A DNA stretch of 44,521 nt from Verrucomicrobiota bacterium (GTDB taxonomy: Bacteria; Verrucomicrobiota; Verrucomicrobiia; Opitutales; UBA2995): NCBI GenBank assembly GCA_027622555.1, contig JAQBYJ010000038.1, forward strand, positions 1-44,521, written 5' to 3'. The notes under the pieces are model-generated. The model was not told the origin of the DNA. It did not search any database and saw nothing but the letters and a program-made list of their open reading frames with translations. Position numbers and translations under genes: made by a program. Positions 17,469 through 26,891 of this stretch are shown here, one piece after another (position 1 is the stretch's first letter; each line of letters starts with the position of its first letter).

Positions 17469-18017
17469 TTATCGGACCTTGGCGTAGGAGTGAACGTCGC
17501 GCGGTTCGACTCCCATATTCGGATGCATGCTCCAACGTCTTAACGTACCCTCGAATTCCATACCTGCTTTTTCCATGACTCGCCCGGAAGCCGGGTTATC
17601 CACATCGCATACTGCGCCTATTCTGAAAATCTTCGGTTGTGCTAAGGCCCAACCTATCCAATAGCGCAAAACTTCGGTTATCATTCCTTGCCCCCAATAA
17701 GGCCTGGCTAGCAAATAACCAACTTCGGCTTTGAACCCATCTATGATGATTGAAAAAGAACCAACCAATACGTCCGGCTCATTTCGCTTGTGCAGAAGAT
17801 ACATGATTCCCGGCTTTTTATCCCATTCTTTTATTATGTAGCTCAGCCAGGATTGAAGGTCCTCAATTTTTTCGTAAGGCTTAAAGACCAAATACCGGGT
17901 CACCTCCGGATCTTGAGCGTAGGTGTCGAACATCGCTTTCGTATCAGCGAGAGTAGGTTTTCTACCTGCTATATTCTCGGTAACAAAAGATAGGGGAGGG
18001 ATCGTTTGAGTTTCCAT
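17469..18017 (-). CDS. GNAT family N-acetyltransferase (RimJ/RimL type)
   Basis: The 182-residue protein is a GNAT acetyltransferase using acetyl-CoA. Hallmarks are AEVGYLLARPYWGQGMITEV (motif A, CoA pyrophosphate loop GQGMIT) and DVDNPASGRVMEKAGMEFEG, the RimJ/RimL-type N-x-x-S-x-x-[VL]-x-E-K-x-G-F block. The substrate may be a ribosomal protein N-terminus or a small amine; sequence alone does not tell. It is divergent from the MuiA-like gene across a 189-base gap. Confidence 0.88.
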   Translation of the reverse strand: METQTIPPLSFVTENIAGRKPTLADTKAMFDTYAQDPEVTRYLVFKPYEKIEDLQSWLSYIIKEWDKKPGIMYLLHKRNEPDVLVGSFSIIIDGFKAEVGYLLARPYWGQGMITEVLRYWIGWALAQPKIFRIGAVCDVDNPASGRVMEKAGMEFEGTLRRWSMHPNMGVEPRDVHSYAKVR

Positions 18018-18206
18018 CTAAGCTCGTAATTGTGAAGTTCAGTCCTTGCGATTGGAGAATAATGACACTTTTTAGGCAAGTTTCTAAGAAACATACTTTG
18101 GCAGTTGTTGTTATTAAATCAGGCCCGCTTTTTGGGCTTGGGTGAAATCCATTTTTGCCCTTAATGTTTCGTATGACTGGGCCACTTGAAATAATCCGCA
18201 TTACTC

Positions 18207-18578
18207 ATGAATATTAAACGGTTCTTGCTTATTGGTATGGCGATTTACGCTTTCTCTCAATTTCTACACGCTCAAACACTTATCGATTCCAGGATTACCG
18301 AGGTGTATGTTTACACGGGTTCTGCCCGGGTTACCCGACTGGCGGATCTCGATCTGCTTGCAGGTGAAAACGTGTTAAGGTTCTCCGGTCTTCCGACTAA
18401 TCTGGATGTAAATCAGATCCAGGTCGGCCTGGTGGACGGCGTTCCGATTCGCTTGGACAATCTCATGTTCCAGCAAATAAAGGATCGTGAGAACACGGAC
18501 ATTGAAGAAACTACAAAGGCTTCTATTGAAGAACTCCGCTCCCGTATTCAGGTTATAAATGCGCAAAAGAGTGATTAA
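18207..18578 (+). pseudogene. MuiA-like DUF4140/DUF4139 protein, N-terminal part (cut by TAA)
   Basis: This is the N-terminal portion of a mucoidy-inhibitor-A (DUF4140/DUF4139) family protein. A signal peptide (FLLIGMAIYAFSQFLHAQ) leads into the DUF4140 domain (ITEVYVYTGSARVTRLADLD, then AGENVLRFSGLPTNLDVN), followed by the start of a coiled coil. Translation stops at a TAA at 18576-18578 (codon 124). The same frame then continues without another stop to 19850. The uninterrupted length of about 547 codons matches the usual size of this family. I conclude that one gene is split by a single nonsense change or a sequence error. Confidence 0.85.
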
Positions 18579-18650
18579 TCCAGTCGGGTCGCCTTTGCCA
18601 ATAATCTCAGTGCTTCCTTCACCACAGGATTTGGTGAAGCAGAAATCAAT

Positions 18651-19850
18651 TTGGATTCTATACAACGCGCCGAAGAGGTTTTAAAGTTTCAGCAACAAAC
18701 GGTTATCGAAGCCCAGGAAAAGATTCGAAAACTCGATATTGAGATTTCTGAGCTGAATGAAGAATTGAAAGAGTTGCTTAAAAAACTGGCTGAGGAAACT
18801 CAAAAGGCCAATCAGCTTCAGGGAGAAGTAACGGTCCGTTTGTTTGCGCCAGAGGCAGGTGCGGCGAAACTTGTATTTCATTACCTGGTTCCGAATGCGA
18901 ATTGGTACCCATCCTACGCCATTCGTGTATCATCTTCAGACAAGTCGATGGAATTAGTCTATCAAGCCAACCTCTGGCAAAATTCCGGCGAAAGCTGGGA
19001 GAATGTTGCTGTTACCGTATCTACCAGTCAGCCGACGCGTTCAGGAAATGTGCCTGAACTGGGTCCTGTATTTTTGCAGCCGAATGAATATTACCAACGC
19101 CAAAGAGGTCAGGCTGCAGGGGAAGTATATGAATTAAGTCAGTTCTCTGTTTCTGAAAAAGAAGATCGTGGCTATGCTTCAGATGAATCTATGGCAGGAA
19201 CGAAACTAAAAACCGTGGTACAAGCAGGAGTCTCATCCTTCTCCGCCACCTTGCCTTCGAGAGTGACTCTGGCTTCTGAAACTGAACCTTCCCGTTTCCC
19301 CATTCTTACAAAAGGTTTTAATGCCGAATTCTGGAGTGAGGTCGTTCCATTAATTCAGGAGAAAGGGTTTCTTAAATCCAAAACGACCAATGCTTTTGAC
19401 CTGCCTCTCATTTCTGGACAGGCCCAGGTTTTCATCGATGGCACGCTCACCGCCAGAGTTTCAGTTCCTTACGCTTTACCTGGTGAGGAGCTTGAACTAT
19501 CTCTCGGTGTCGATGACTTCATAATCGTCAAACGTAAGGAAACGCTGCGGGAAACAGAGTACGCCGGCTTAATCGACAAGACCACTATTTTGAAACGAGC
19601 CTATTCAATTGAGGTAACCAATTTTCATCCTCTCGATCACAAAGTTAAAGTCTTCGAGCGGTTCCCAATCTCACGCAACGAGAAGATCACGGTAAAGCGA
19701 AAGGCGCCTGCGGATTCCAAGGTTGAAATTGAAGAAGAAACGGGAGTCTTTTTCTGGGAAGAGAGCCTTCGAGCGAAACAGCTCAAGGAGTATAAAGTTG
19801 AATTTGAGGTAGTTCATCCACGTGAGTGGTATCTGGAGGATCAGGTTTAA
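18651..19850 (+). pseudogene. MuiA-like DUF4139 protein, C-terminal part (same frame as 18207-18578)
   Basis: This is the C-terminal part of the same gene. In the frame of the upstream fragment, sense codons resume right after the TAA at 18576-18578, and a TTG at 18651 is the first plausible restart. It has a coiled coil (about 18660-18810, rich in E/K/L/Q heptads), then the DUF4139 beta domain: VRLFAPEAGAAKLVFHYLV, NANWYPSYAIRV, SGESWENVAVTVSTSQPTRS and LSLGVDDFIIVKRK. The family is thought to act in the cell envelope. If translated alone it would lack a signal peptide and could not be exported. The DUF2339 gene follows after 18 bases and may be in the same operon. Confidence 0.82.
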
Positions 19851-19868
19851 TCGTTACCATTTATTTAA

Positions 19869-22700
19869 ATGGATTTGCTGATCGGCATCGTTTTTCTGGC
19901 TCTTCTCATCACCTTACTGGTGAAGCAGGGGACAAGTAACGGTGAGATCGATAAACTCAAACAACGACTAAGTAAGCTGGAGCTAGAGTTGGATGATTTT
20001 CGACGGCCACATCTGAAGACTACCAAGTCCGATGAACAGACTGAGTCTTCACCGGTCGCCGCACAGCCCATCCCAAAAACAGTAAGCGCGTCTAACCTTC
20101 CTGAAACCAGCGTTGCACAAGCTTCCTATCCTCAATCACCGAAAGTAAGTGGGCCACCGCCTATTCCAAAACCGAAGCGTACGGGCTCATTGGATTTCCT
20201 TCGAAGTATCGGCTTGTGGCCACCCGTCCGGAAAAAGGGATCCGCGGAGTTGGTTCTTATGCAATGGTGGATGCCTCGAATCGGTGGCATCTTGGCAATA
20301 CTGACCATTATCTTTATTGCCGTCTATGTCGCCCAGGGGACTGCACCGTGGGTTAAGTTTTTGGAAATGCTGGTAGCTTCCTTCGGAGTCTTTGGATTGG
20401 GGCTGTTTTTCAGTAAAAAGCGTCCTGATTTTGGGAATGTGCTAATGGCTACCGGATTATCGATGATCTATATCTCGAGCGTAGCGGGTTACGCGGTCGG
20501 GCCGGTCAAAGTCGTCGATAGTCCGCTCCTGGGAGCGTTGATGCAGGTGGCGGCTTTGATTTTAAATTTCGGAATGGGTACCTGGCGGAAGGATAGGGGT
20601 ATGCTCATTCTCGCACTAGTATTTGGCTACATTTCCTCTTTGTTTGCAGCCCTTGAGGGTTTCCGTGAAGCCGCTCTTTTATCGTCACTCCTGGTGTATA
20701 TTGCAGGGATCATCTCCTACCGGCGGATTGGAGGACTCACCATCGCCAGTTTATCTCTCGCCGGGGTCTATTTGCCGTTGGCTGGATTTGTAGGAATTAA
20801 ATACCTGAAGGACGCTGCCGTGTATCCCGAATTTTGGTCCGTCGTCGTTTTTCTGGTTCTCACCGTTTCGATCCTCCCCGCCTGTAAGTTATATTTCAAG
20901 GACCCCACCTTCGTTGATTCTCGCTGGAATCGCTTGTATCAGTCAGTAAATACCAGTTTGGCGATAGGCTTAGGGTATCTGTTTGTCCATGAGTTTTACA
21001 GAAATGAGTTAACCGAGTTTTACGGCGTATTTGCCGTTCTATTTGTGGCATGGTCTATCGTTTGGTTTCTACGAGATTCAAAAGGAATAGAGTATCATTT
21101 GTTTTTTCTCAAAGGATCTGCCCTGACGTCCTTATGGTTTATTAATTATTATTCCGGCGATCTTCGTTGGATGGCTTTAGGGATTCAGGTAATTATTTTG
21201 GCGGCTTCAGTGCATCGATCGAAAAGTATTTGGGTAGAAATAATTACGGGGATCACCTGGTTGGTTTCCTTTTTTTATTTCATCTTACCCGGCTCATTTA
21301 ATGAGGTTTGGAGTTTTATTTGGTTTATTCGAGGAGCATACATCCTGATCTCTGTTGCCGGATTGGGCTACTTGATGGCCTACGTGTCGGGTAAACAAAT
21401 CTTGCGAAGGGTTATTTATGCTATCCCTGCTATAATACTCGCTGCGACCGCCACTGAGTTTGCGGCAGATTCAAACGTCATGGGATTCAATGATTCCGGT
21501 GCCATCGCATTGATGGCTTTGCTGGTATTGTCTGTTTCGTTGTTGAGGGTAGTCAATAGTTGGGTACCGCTTGTGGCTGGTGGCTTGGTTTTCATTGCGG
21601 GTCACCTAAGCTTTTGGGCTGATCCTGACGACAAATACTCTTTGGCTTTGGTCTTGCTTGTATCCGCCGTTTGTTTGTTTGGACTGCTGAAAGCCAAGAT
21701 CGCAAAGCAACACATTGTTGAGACGTTACTCCATGGATTGTGGGTTGTTTCGGTGCTGTATTTTTTCAGCAACTTTCAACTTGAATCTTGGTATTCTGTA
21801 CTGATCGCCCTGTTTTCGATACTATTGTTTGCAGGTGGTTATTCACCGCTGAAACGATTGCCGGAGGTGTGTGCATTCCCGCTTCTGTTTCTACTGCTTT
21901 ATCCGCCACGCGGAGATGTGCCAGGCGTATTATTATGTTTCTTCGTTTTGATGTTAGGAGCACTCGCAAATGTGGCGGTGGCGTACCCACGCTATCAGCA
22001 GTTCGTATATTTCCTCAAGCGCGGAGATTTATTGTTGTGGCTGCTAAACGCCCTGTTCATTTTCTGGGCCGGGTGGACTTTCTCAACTCATGTTAGCTTG
22101 GCTAACGAATTACTGCTTTGGACCGTCCTGGGAGCGATGTTTTATTTCCTTTGGTACTGGAGGTTGATGTGGGTTTCTTTTGTGGGGGCTTTATGTTGTG
22201 CCACGGTACCGGTATACCGGATCACTCATCTGTGGCTCGATCCCATTGTCGATGGATTGCTCGGCGGCGCTCCGTGGGCCTGGCAGGTTTTGTTGGCAGG
22301 ATTGATTTCTGTGGTTCTGTGGCTGTGCATCGGTGGTCTGCCCCGGATTCGACCACATGGAAAGTTAACAATACAGAGCGAACAGCTCCTGGCCTGGGTT
22401 AGTGCTTCAATGGGCTATCTGGTTTATGTCGCAACCTTTTCCTATCCTCTATTAAACTGGGATCGACTGTATACCCCTTGTTTGGCCGCTTTCAGTATCG
22501 GGCTCATTGTGCTGGGTATCATTCTAAAAAGTAAGCCCTATCGGTTGGTGGCCATGCTCACGTTCCTCGTAGCTCTTTTTCGCCTCTTTACCTACGATAT
22601 CAGGGAAACACTATTTCGTATCATCGCCTTTGCGGTATTAACCGTATTTATGACGGTCATCGGTTTTCTCTACCAAAGGTATTCGTCTAGAATCGAATAG
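19869..22700 (+). CDS. DUF2339 polytopic membrane protein
   Basis: This 943-residue integral membrane protein is of the DUF2339 type. It has an N-terminal helix (LLIGIVFLALLITLLV), a short charged coiled coil (IDKLKQRLSKLELELDDF) and a Pro/Ser-rich cytoplasmic linker to about residue 100. A long series of hydrophobic helices, probably more than 20, fills the rest (first ones near ILAILTIIFIAVYVAQG and VGPVKVVDS). Family function is not established. It follows the broken MuiA gene by 18 bases, and no terminator is visible between them. Confidence 0.85.
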   Translation: MDLLIGIVFLALLITLLVKQGTSNGEIDKLKQRLSKLELELDDFRRPHLKTTKSDEQTESSPVAAQPIPKTVSASNLPETSVAQASYPQSPKVSGPPPIPKPKRTGSLDFLRSIGLWPPVRKKGSAELVLMQWWMPRIGGILAILTIIFIAVYVAQGTAPWVKFLEMLVASFGVFGLGLFFSKKRPDFGNVLMATGLSMIYISSVAGYAVGPVKVVDSPLLGALMQVAALILNFGMGTWRKDRGMLILALVFGYISSLFAALEGFREAALLSSLLVYIAGIISYRRIGGLTIASLSLAGVYLPLAGFVGIKYLKDAAVYPEFWSVVVFLVLTVSILPACKLYFKDPTFVDSRWNRLYQSVNTSLAIGLGYLFVHEFYRNELTEFYGVFAVLFVAWSIVWFLRDSKGIEYHLFFLKGSALTSLWFINYYSGDLRWMALGIQVIILAASVHRSKSIWVEIITGITWLVSFFYFILPGSFNEVWSFIWFIRGAYILISVAGLGYLMAYVSGKQILRRVIYAIPAIILAATATEFAADSNVMGFNDSGAIALMALLVLSVSLLRVVNSWVPLVAGGLVFIAGHLSFWADPDDKYSLALVLLVSAVCLFGLLKAKIAKQHIVETLLHGLWVVSVLYFFSNFQLESWYSVLIALFSILLFAGGYSPLKRLPEVCAFPLLFLLLYPPRGDVPGVLLCFFVLMLGALANVAVAYPRYQQFVYFLKRGDLLLWLLNALFIFWAGWTFSTHVSLANELLLWTVLGAMFYFLWYWRLMWVSFVGALCCATVPVYRITHLWLDPIVDGLLGGAPWAWQVLLAGLISVVLWLCIGGLPRIRPHGKLTIQSEQLLAWVSASMGYLVYVATFSYPLLNWDRLYTPCLAAFSIGLIVLGIILKSKPYRLVAMLTFLVALFRLFTYDIRETLFRIIAFAVLTVFMTVIGFLYQRYSSRIE

Positions 22701-22850
22701 GGAATTAGTATGGAATATCCCTATGGATGGGGCGTCGCATTGGTATCTTATACTGTTGTCACAGCTCCATCATCAGGTTGATAGTTCTGATGGTTAGGCT
22801 GTATGGTTTCTCTGAACCCACACAGGTTTGACTCTCAAAAGAATGAACAC

Positions 22851-24656
22851 ATGGACGAAGATTTCAAATTGGTAGACCTGCAGGCTCCGAAAGGAATTTC
22901 GCCAAGGCTATTCTCTTTTTTGAAATCTCCCCTTGAGCGGGTATTCAGCGTGTCAGCACTCAACGATGTCTATCGGGGAATTCGTCAGCGAGTTCCTGAT
23001 CAGCCGTTCTTTGATGCGGCTCTTGCAGAAGTCGGTGTTGCCTACGAAGTGTCCGAGGAAGACCTGAATCGTATTCCTAAGGAGGGTCCGTTGGTGGTTA
23101 TTGCGAACCATCCCTTCGGTGGTTTGGAAGGCCTGATCCTAGGGTCATTAATCTCTTCAGTACGAAGTGACGTCATGCTCTTGGGCAATTACCTGCTTCA
23201 TAGTATTCCTGAAATACGACCTCACCTGATCTCGGTTGACCCCTTCGGTGGCAAAGAATCCTCCAAAGCCAATATTGGCCCGCTGAAAGAATCTCTAAAA
23301 CTTCTTAAATCCGGTGGGGCATTAGTGACCTTTCCGTCGGGGGAAGTATCGTCACTCAATATAAATCAACGAAAAATCACCGATCCTGTCTGGTCCGTGC
23401 ATACAGCAGCCTTGGTCAAACGAACCGGGGCTACGGTGTTGCCCATATTTTTCGATGGAAGGAATAGTTCGCTCTTTCAATTGATGGGTATGGTCCATCC
23501 GCGATTGAGAACCATATTGCTCGTTCACGAGTTGTTTAAAAAGCGCGGATCCACATTAGCCGTGCAGATTGGTAATCCTCTATCCAGTCGTAAATTCCAG
23601 GGGATGACGACCCAGGAGATGACTAACTTCATGCGGATGAGTACCTATTTTCTTAAAAATAGAAATAGCTCTGATCATAAGCGAGTCGCCATTCGTTTCC
23701 CAAAATTTAAAACAACTCCACAGGTAGAAATTATTGCGCCCATAAATAAGGACCTCCTTGTGACAGAGTTATCTGGACTACCTCCATCTCAGAAGCTGGT
23801 TTCAGAAAAAGAGTTGGAAGTGTATCATGCCCGGCCCAAGCAGATTCCCCATATGCTTCGCGAGATTGGTCGTCTACGGGAAGTTACGTTTCGTGAAGTA
23901 AACGAAGGGACCGGTCGCGCTCTTGATCTGGATGAGTTTGATGAAACATACACACAGTTGTTTCTTTGGAATCGCGAAAAGCAGGAACTCGTTGGAGCTT
24001 ACCGTATCGGTCAGCTGGATTCTATTCTCAAAGATTCGGGAAAGAAAGGACTGTATACAAATACGCTCTTTAAGTTTAAGCCCGGATTCCTGGAGCAACT
24101 GGGCGACGCCCTGGAGCTCGGCCGTTCGTTTATTCGCTCGGAGTATCAACGCAAATACGGATGCCTCACATTGCTGTGGAGGGGGATAGGAGGCTACCTC
24201 GTAGAAAACCCGAAATACCATGTATTGTTTGGCCCGGTCAGTATTAGTCGCGACTACCATGCCGTCTCGAAAAGCCTGATGGTTCAATTTCTAAAAGAGC
24301 ACAACCGCTTCCAGGAATTGGCCAAATTGGTAAAACCTCGAAATCCTCATCGCCGGGATCGTATCAACGGAGTGGAGAAGGGCGACCTCCGGAATTCGCT
24401 TCGTAGCATTGATGATGTTTCCGCTCTGATATCTGAAATCGAACATGATGGCAAAAGCGTACCTGTGCTCTTGCGTCATTACCTCAAACTAAACGCCCAA
24501 TTGCTTAGCTTCAATGTAGACAAAGGCTTTTCCGATGTCGTCGATGGTCTCGTCCTCGTAGACCTCAAGGAAACCGAACCTCGAATGGTCAAACGTTACA
24601 TGGGCGACGAGAACTACACCCAATACGCCGAAAAACACGGAATCAAAGTTTCTTAG
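22851..24656 (+). CDS. olsF: OlsF-like bifunctional ornithine lipid synthase (acyltransferase fusion)
   Basis: Two acyltransferases are fused in about 601 residues. The N-terminal half is a PlsC/OlsA-like glycerolipid O-acyltransferase with the NHPFGGLEGL block (catalytic His about 87), FPSGEVSS and TGATVLPIFFDGRNS. The C-terminal half is OlsB-like (acyl-homoserine-lactone-synthase/GNAT fold) with YHARPKQIPHMLREIGRLRE, then LGRSFIRSEYQRKYG and LLWRGIGGYL. In OlsF the C-terminal part N-acylates ornithine and the N-terminal part O-acylates the lyso-lipid, giving phosphate-free ornithine lipids. The start is uncertain: I chose the ATG at 22851, and an upstream ATG at 22803 would add 16 residues. 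The gene is monocistronic, with a repeat and a terminator downstream. Confidence 0.82.
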   Translation: MDEDFKLVDLQAPKGISPRLFSFLKSPLERVFSVSALNDVYRGIRQRVPDQPFFDAALAEVGVAYEVSEEDLNRIPKEGPLVVIANHPFGGLEGLILGSLISSVRSDVMLLGNYLLHSIPEIRPHLISVDPFGGKESSKANIGPLKESLKLLKSGGALVTFPSGEVSSLNINQRKITDPVWSVHTAALVKRTGATVLPIFFDGRNSSLFQLMGMVHPRLRTILLVHELFKKRGSTLAVQIGNPLSSRKFQGMTTQEMTNFMRMSTYFLKNRNSSDHKRVAIRFPKFKTTPQVEIIAPINKDLLVTELSGLPPSQKLVSEKELEVYHARPKQIPHMLREIGRLREVTFREVNEGTGRALDLDEFDETYTQLFLWNREKQELVGAYRIGQLDSILKDSGKKGLYTNTLFKFKPGFLEQLGDALELGRSFIRSEYQRKYGCLTLLWRGIGGYLVENPKYHVLFGPVSISRDYHAVSKSLMVQFLKEHNRFQELAKLVKPRNPHRRDRINGVEKGDLRNSLRSIDDVSALISEIEHDGKSVPVLLRHYLKLNAQLLSFNVDKGFSDVVDGLVLVDLKETEPRMVKRYMGDENYTQYAEKHGIKVS

Positions 24657-24677
24657 GAATTTTCCGATACCTGAAAG

Positions 24678-24743
24678 TGGTAGGGCGGGTTTGGCCCAAA
24701 CCGCCGTTTCTACGACGGCTCGCTCGGCGATCGAGCCCTACCA
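24678..24743. repeat. TGGTAGGGC intergenic hairpin repeat, copy 1 (complete)
   Basis: The element has perfect 9-base terminal inverted repeats: TGGTAGGGC at 24678-24686 and GCCCTACCA at 24735-24743. Inside are a GGTTTGG/CCAAACC hairpin and a second GC-rich fold. Related partial copies occur at 25802 and 26863. It resembles a REP-type palindromic element. Confidence 0.7.
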
Positions 24744-24754
24744 AATTTGAACAA

Positions 24755-24786
24755 AAAAACAGCGACCCGAATGAGCCGCTGTTTTT
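24755..24786. terminator. Bidirectional intrinsic terminator between olsF-like and lsrF-like genes
   Basis: A perfect 10-base stem AAAAACAGCG (24755-24764) / CGCTGTTTTT (24777-24786) with a 12-base loop lies between two convergent genes. A/T runs on both sides allow termination in both directions. Confidence 0.8.
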
Positions 24787-24844
24787 AAAGTATGAGATTA
24801 AGCAAGAGGATGAGGACGATGAGTCGACACTCTTTGCTTTATTC

Positions 24845-25720
24845 TTATCCGTTCTTCAAATCGTTGAAGAGTTCGAGTGCTTCGGCGGGCTTGAGGCCGT
24901 CGTGCACGACGCCTGAGACGGCTTTGATCATCGCGAGTGGGGCTTCGGACTGAAAGACGTTCCGGCCCATATCGACTCCGGCGGCACCACACTGGATTGC
25001 GTTGTAAGCGAGCTCAAGTGCTTCGATCTCGGGAAGCTTTTTACCACCAGCTATGACCACGGGAACGGGAGTAGCGGCAACTACGTTTTCGAAACCCTCC
25101 GTGTAATAGGTTTTGACGATGCTTGCTCCATTCTCGGCGCAGACCCGGGCTGCGAGACTAAAGTAGCGCGAGTCGCGAGCCATATCTTTGCCCACTGCCG
25201 TCACGCCCATGACCGGGATGCTGTATTTAAGACCGATATCCACAAGACGGCTGATGTTGGCGATGGTTGAGGCTTCTGTGGCGGCATCTCCGACGGCAAT
25301 CATAGCTGCCATGCAAGATGGATTCATGCTGATGGCGGCGGCTTCATCCAACAGAACATTGTGATTCATCTCGGTGAGAATCGTAGTTCCGGTGTCGGTC
25401 CGAAGGCAGATCGGTTTGGTATTGTCGGGTGGGATACAGGCACGAATCATTCCGCGCGTTCCCATGAGACAGTCCGCGTGTTCGGCCAAAGGAGCGATGT
25501 TCAGGTCGATGCGTTCCAGGCCCGATGTGGGACCCATTAGAAAGCCATGATCGAAGGCGAGCATCACAGTGCGCCCTGACTTGCGGTTAAAGATGCGGGA
25601 CATGCGGTTCTTGATGCCCCAATCGGTGCTGTTCATGCCTTTGAGATAAAAAGCCTTGGTATCCGCGGGTGTATTTAGCCCGAAGTTATCGCCGTCTCTG
25701 ATGTCGTCTAGATCTGCCAT
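24845..25720 (-). CDS. lsrF: LsrF-like class I aldolase / 3-hydroxy-5-phosphonooxypentane-2,4-dione thiolase family
   Basis: The 291-residue protein is strikingly LsrF-like throughout: MADLDDIRDG, MSRIFNRKSGRTVMLAFDHG, GLERIDLNIAPLAEHAD, VGKDMARDSRYFSLAAR, IVKTYY, VIAGGKKLPE and GVDMGRNVFQS. Lys203 in IVKTYY is the expected Schiff-base lysine. E. coli LsrF cleaves the phosphorylated AI-2 product 3-hydroxy-5-phosphonooxypentane-2,4-dione with CoA. No other lsr gene (transporter, LsrK, LsrR, LsrG) is visible here, so another ketose-phosphate substrate is possible. It is the downstream end of a leftward run of sugar-type enzymes. Confidence 0.85.
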   Translation of the reverse strand: MADLDDIRDGDNFGLNTPADTKAFYLKGMNSTDWGIKNRMSRIFNRKSGRTVMLAFDHGFLMGPTSGLERIDLNIAPLAEHADCLMGTRGMIRACIPPDNTKPICLRTDTGTTILTEMNHNVLLDEAAAISMNPSCMAAMIAVGDAATEASTIANISRLVDIGLKYSIPVMGVTAVGKDMARDSRYFSLAARVCAENGASIVKTYYTEGFENVVAATPVPVVIAGGKKLPEIEALELAYNAIQCGAAGVDMGRNVFQSEAPLAMIKAVSGVVHDGLKPAEALELFNDLKNG

Positions 25721-25801
25721 GGAATTTTTAGATGTTTATGTTCAATTGTCGATTTGGCGGCAGAGCAGGGATGCTCTTGCTCTACCTCTCATTGATTTGA
25801 T

Positions 25802-25831
25802 TGGTAGGGCGACTGCGTCCTCGCAGCGCCG
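25802..25831. repeat. TGGTAGGGC intergenic repeat, copy 2 (partial)
   Basis: TGGTAGGGCG is followed by a CTGCG-TCCT-CGCAG hairpin and CGCCG, matching the left end of the family. The right terminal inverted repeat is not recognisable. It lies between the lsrF-like and alpha/beta hydrolase genes. Confidence 0.6.
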
Positions 25832-25884
25832 AAATTGTTATTGTTTAGAACGATTATTAATTTTGGTATTTGAGTGGAAATGGA

Positions 25885-26688
25885 TTAGTTGGCGTTTAGC
25901 CATTCCAAGATACGTTGGTTAAAGTCGGCCATGTGCTCAAAGTGGAAGGCGTGGCCGGCATTGTCATAAAAATAGGTATCACAGCCAGGGATGCCACCGG
26001 CAACTTCTTTTGCCATCCACATGGGAGTGAAGATGTCGTCCTTACCGCCAATCACCAGGCACTTCTGGGAGATATCGCCTAACTGGTCGAAAACGTCGTG
26101 CGTCGTGCAAGCAGCAGCCTGGCCTTCTAAACCGTGAAGTGGTTGTGGGTCGGGAGCTACAGCAAAACCGCCTCGGCCTTCGAGAAGCCCCGCGTAACCG
26201 TCGGCATTATCCCAGAACGGTTTGGTAAATATAAGTAGTTGAATCCACTCCATGAACTGAGCTGGAGACAGGTGTGCGAAGCAGACCTTCATGTGTTCAA
26301 ATATCGATTTGGCGTAGGCATCGCAGCGAGCCCATGGACACATTAGAACAGCACTTTTCACTTTAGCGGGGTGACGCAGGCACAGTTGCTGTGCGATAAT
26401 AGATCCCATGGAAACACCGACTACTTTCGCCGACTCGATTCCCAAAGCGTCCATAAGTCCGGCATAGTCGTCCGCCATCATGGCGCTGGTATAGTCGCCC
26501 TCCGGTTTGTCCGTATTACCGATTCCACGATTATCCACCTTGATGCAGCGGTAGTTCTGTTCCCAATGTTCAGCGTGTACGTCCCAAACTGCACCCGGGG
26601 CAGTGATCCCCATAATTAAAATAAGCGGGTCTCCTGAACCGCGCTCTTCGTAATACATCTGAATTCCGTTGGTTTCTACGTGAGGCAT
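25885..26688 (-). CDS. Alpha/beta-fold hydrolase
   Basis: The 267-residue hydrolase has a complete catalytic triad: nucleophile Ser93 in VGVSMGSII, Asp218 in GGKDDIFTP and His246 in NAGHAFHF. The oxyanion strand LILIMGITAPG and the DNRGIGNTDKPEG loop resemble 3-oxoadipate enol-lactonase and related esterases. It has no signal peptide and is cytoplasmic. It lies 164 bases upstream of the lsrF-like gene on the same strand. In a sugar-acid pathway it could act as a lactonase, but this is inference from context. Confidence 0.85.
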   Translation of the reverse strand: MPHVETNGIQMYYEERGSGDPLILIMGITAPGAVWDVHAEHWEQNYRCIKVDNRGIGNTDKPEGDYTSAMMADDYAGLMDALGIESAKVVGVSMGSIIAQQLCLRHPAKVKSAVLMCPWARCDAYAKSIFEHMKVCFAHLSPAQFMEWIQLLIFTKPFWDNADGYAGLLEGRGGFAVAPDPQPLHGLEGQAAACTTHDVFDQLGDISQKCLVIGGKDDIFTPMWMAKEVAGGIPGCDTYFYDNAGHAFHFEHMADFNQRILEWLNAN

Positions 26689-26862
26689 GTTTTAATTGAG
26701 AATAGGTGGATTAAAATAGGAAAAGAGGGTTTGATTCCCCAAAAAGAAAAAACAGTTTGGGTAGGCCGGTATGACGGATCAATACTTTATTGGACTTCCT
26801 TTCCAATTGTTGTGGCCTGACAGTCAAGAGACAGAGAAGATTTACTTTTTGGTTCTCCGGAG

Positions 26863-26891
26863 TGGTAGGGCCGCAGCGTCCCGCTGCGCCG
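26863..26891. repeat. TGGTAGGGC intergenic repeat, copy 3 (partial)
   Basis: TGGTAGGGC is followed by a perfect GCAGCG-TCC-CGCTGC hairpin and CGCCG. An imperfect closing arm (CTACCGAGCC) appears near 26914-26930. It has the same architecture as copies at 24678 and 25802. Confidence 0.6.

Noticed and set aside
18110-18150. AGGCCC...GGGCTT hairpin upstream of the MuiA-like gene
   Set aside because: The stem is short and no T run follows on either strand, so neither a terminator nor a riboswitch can be supported.
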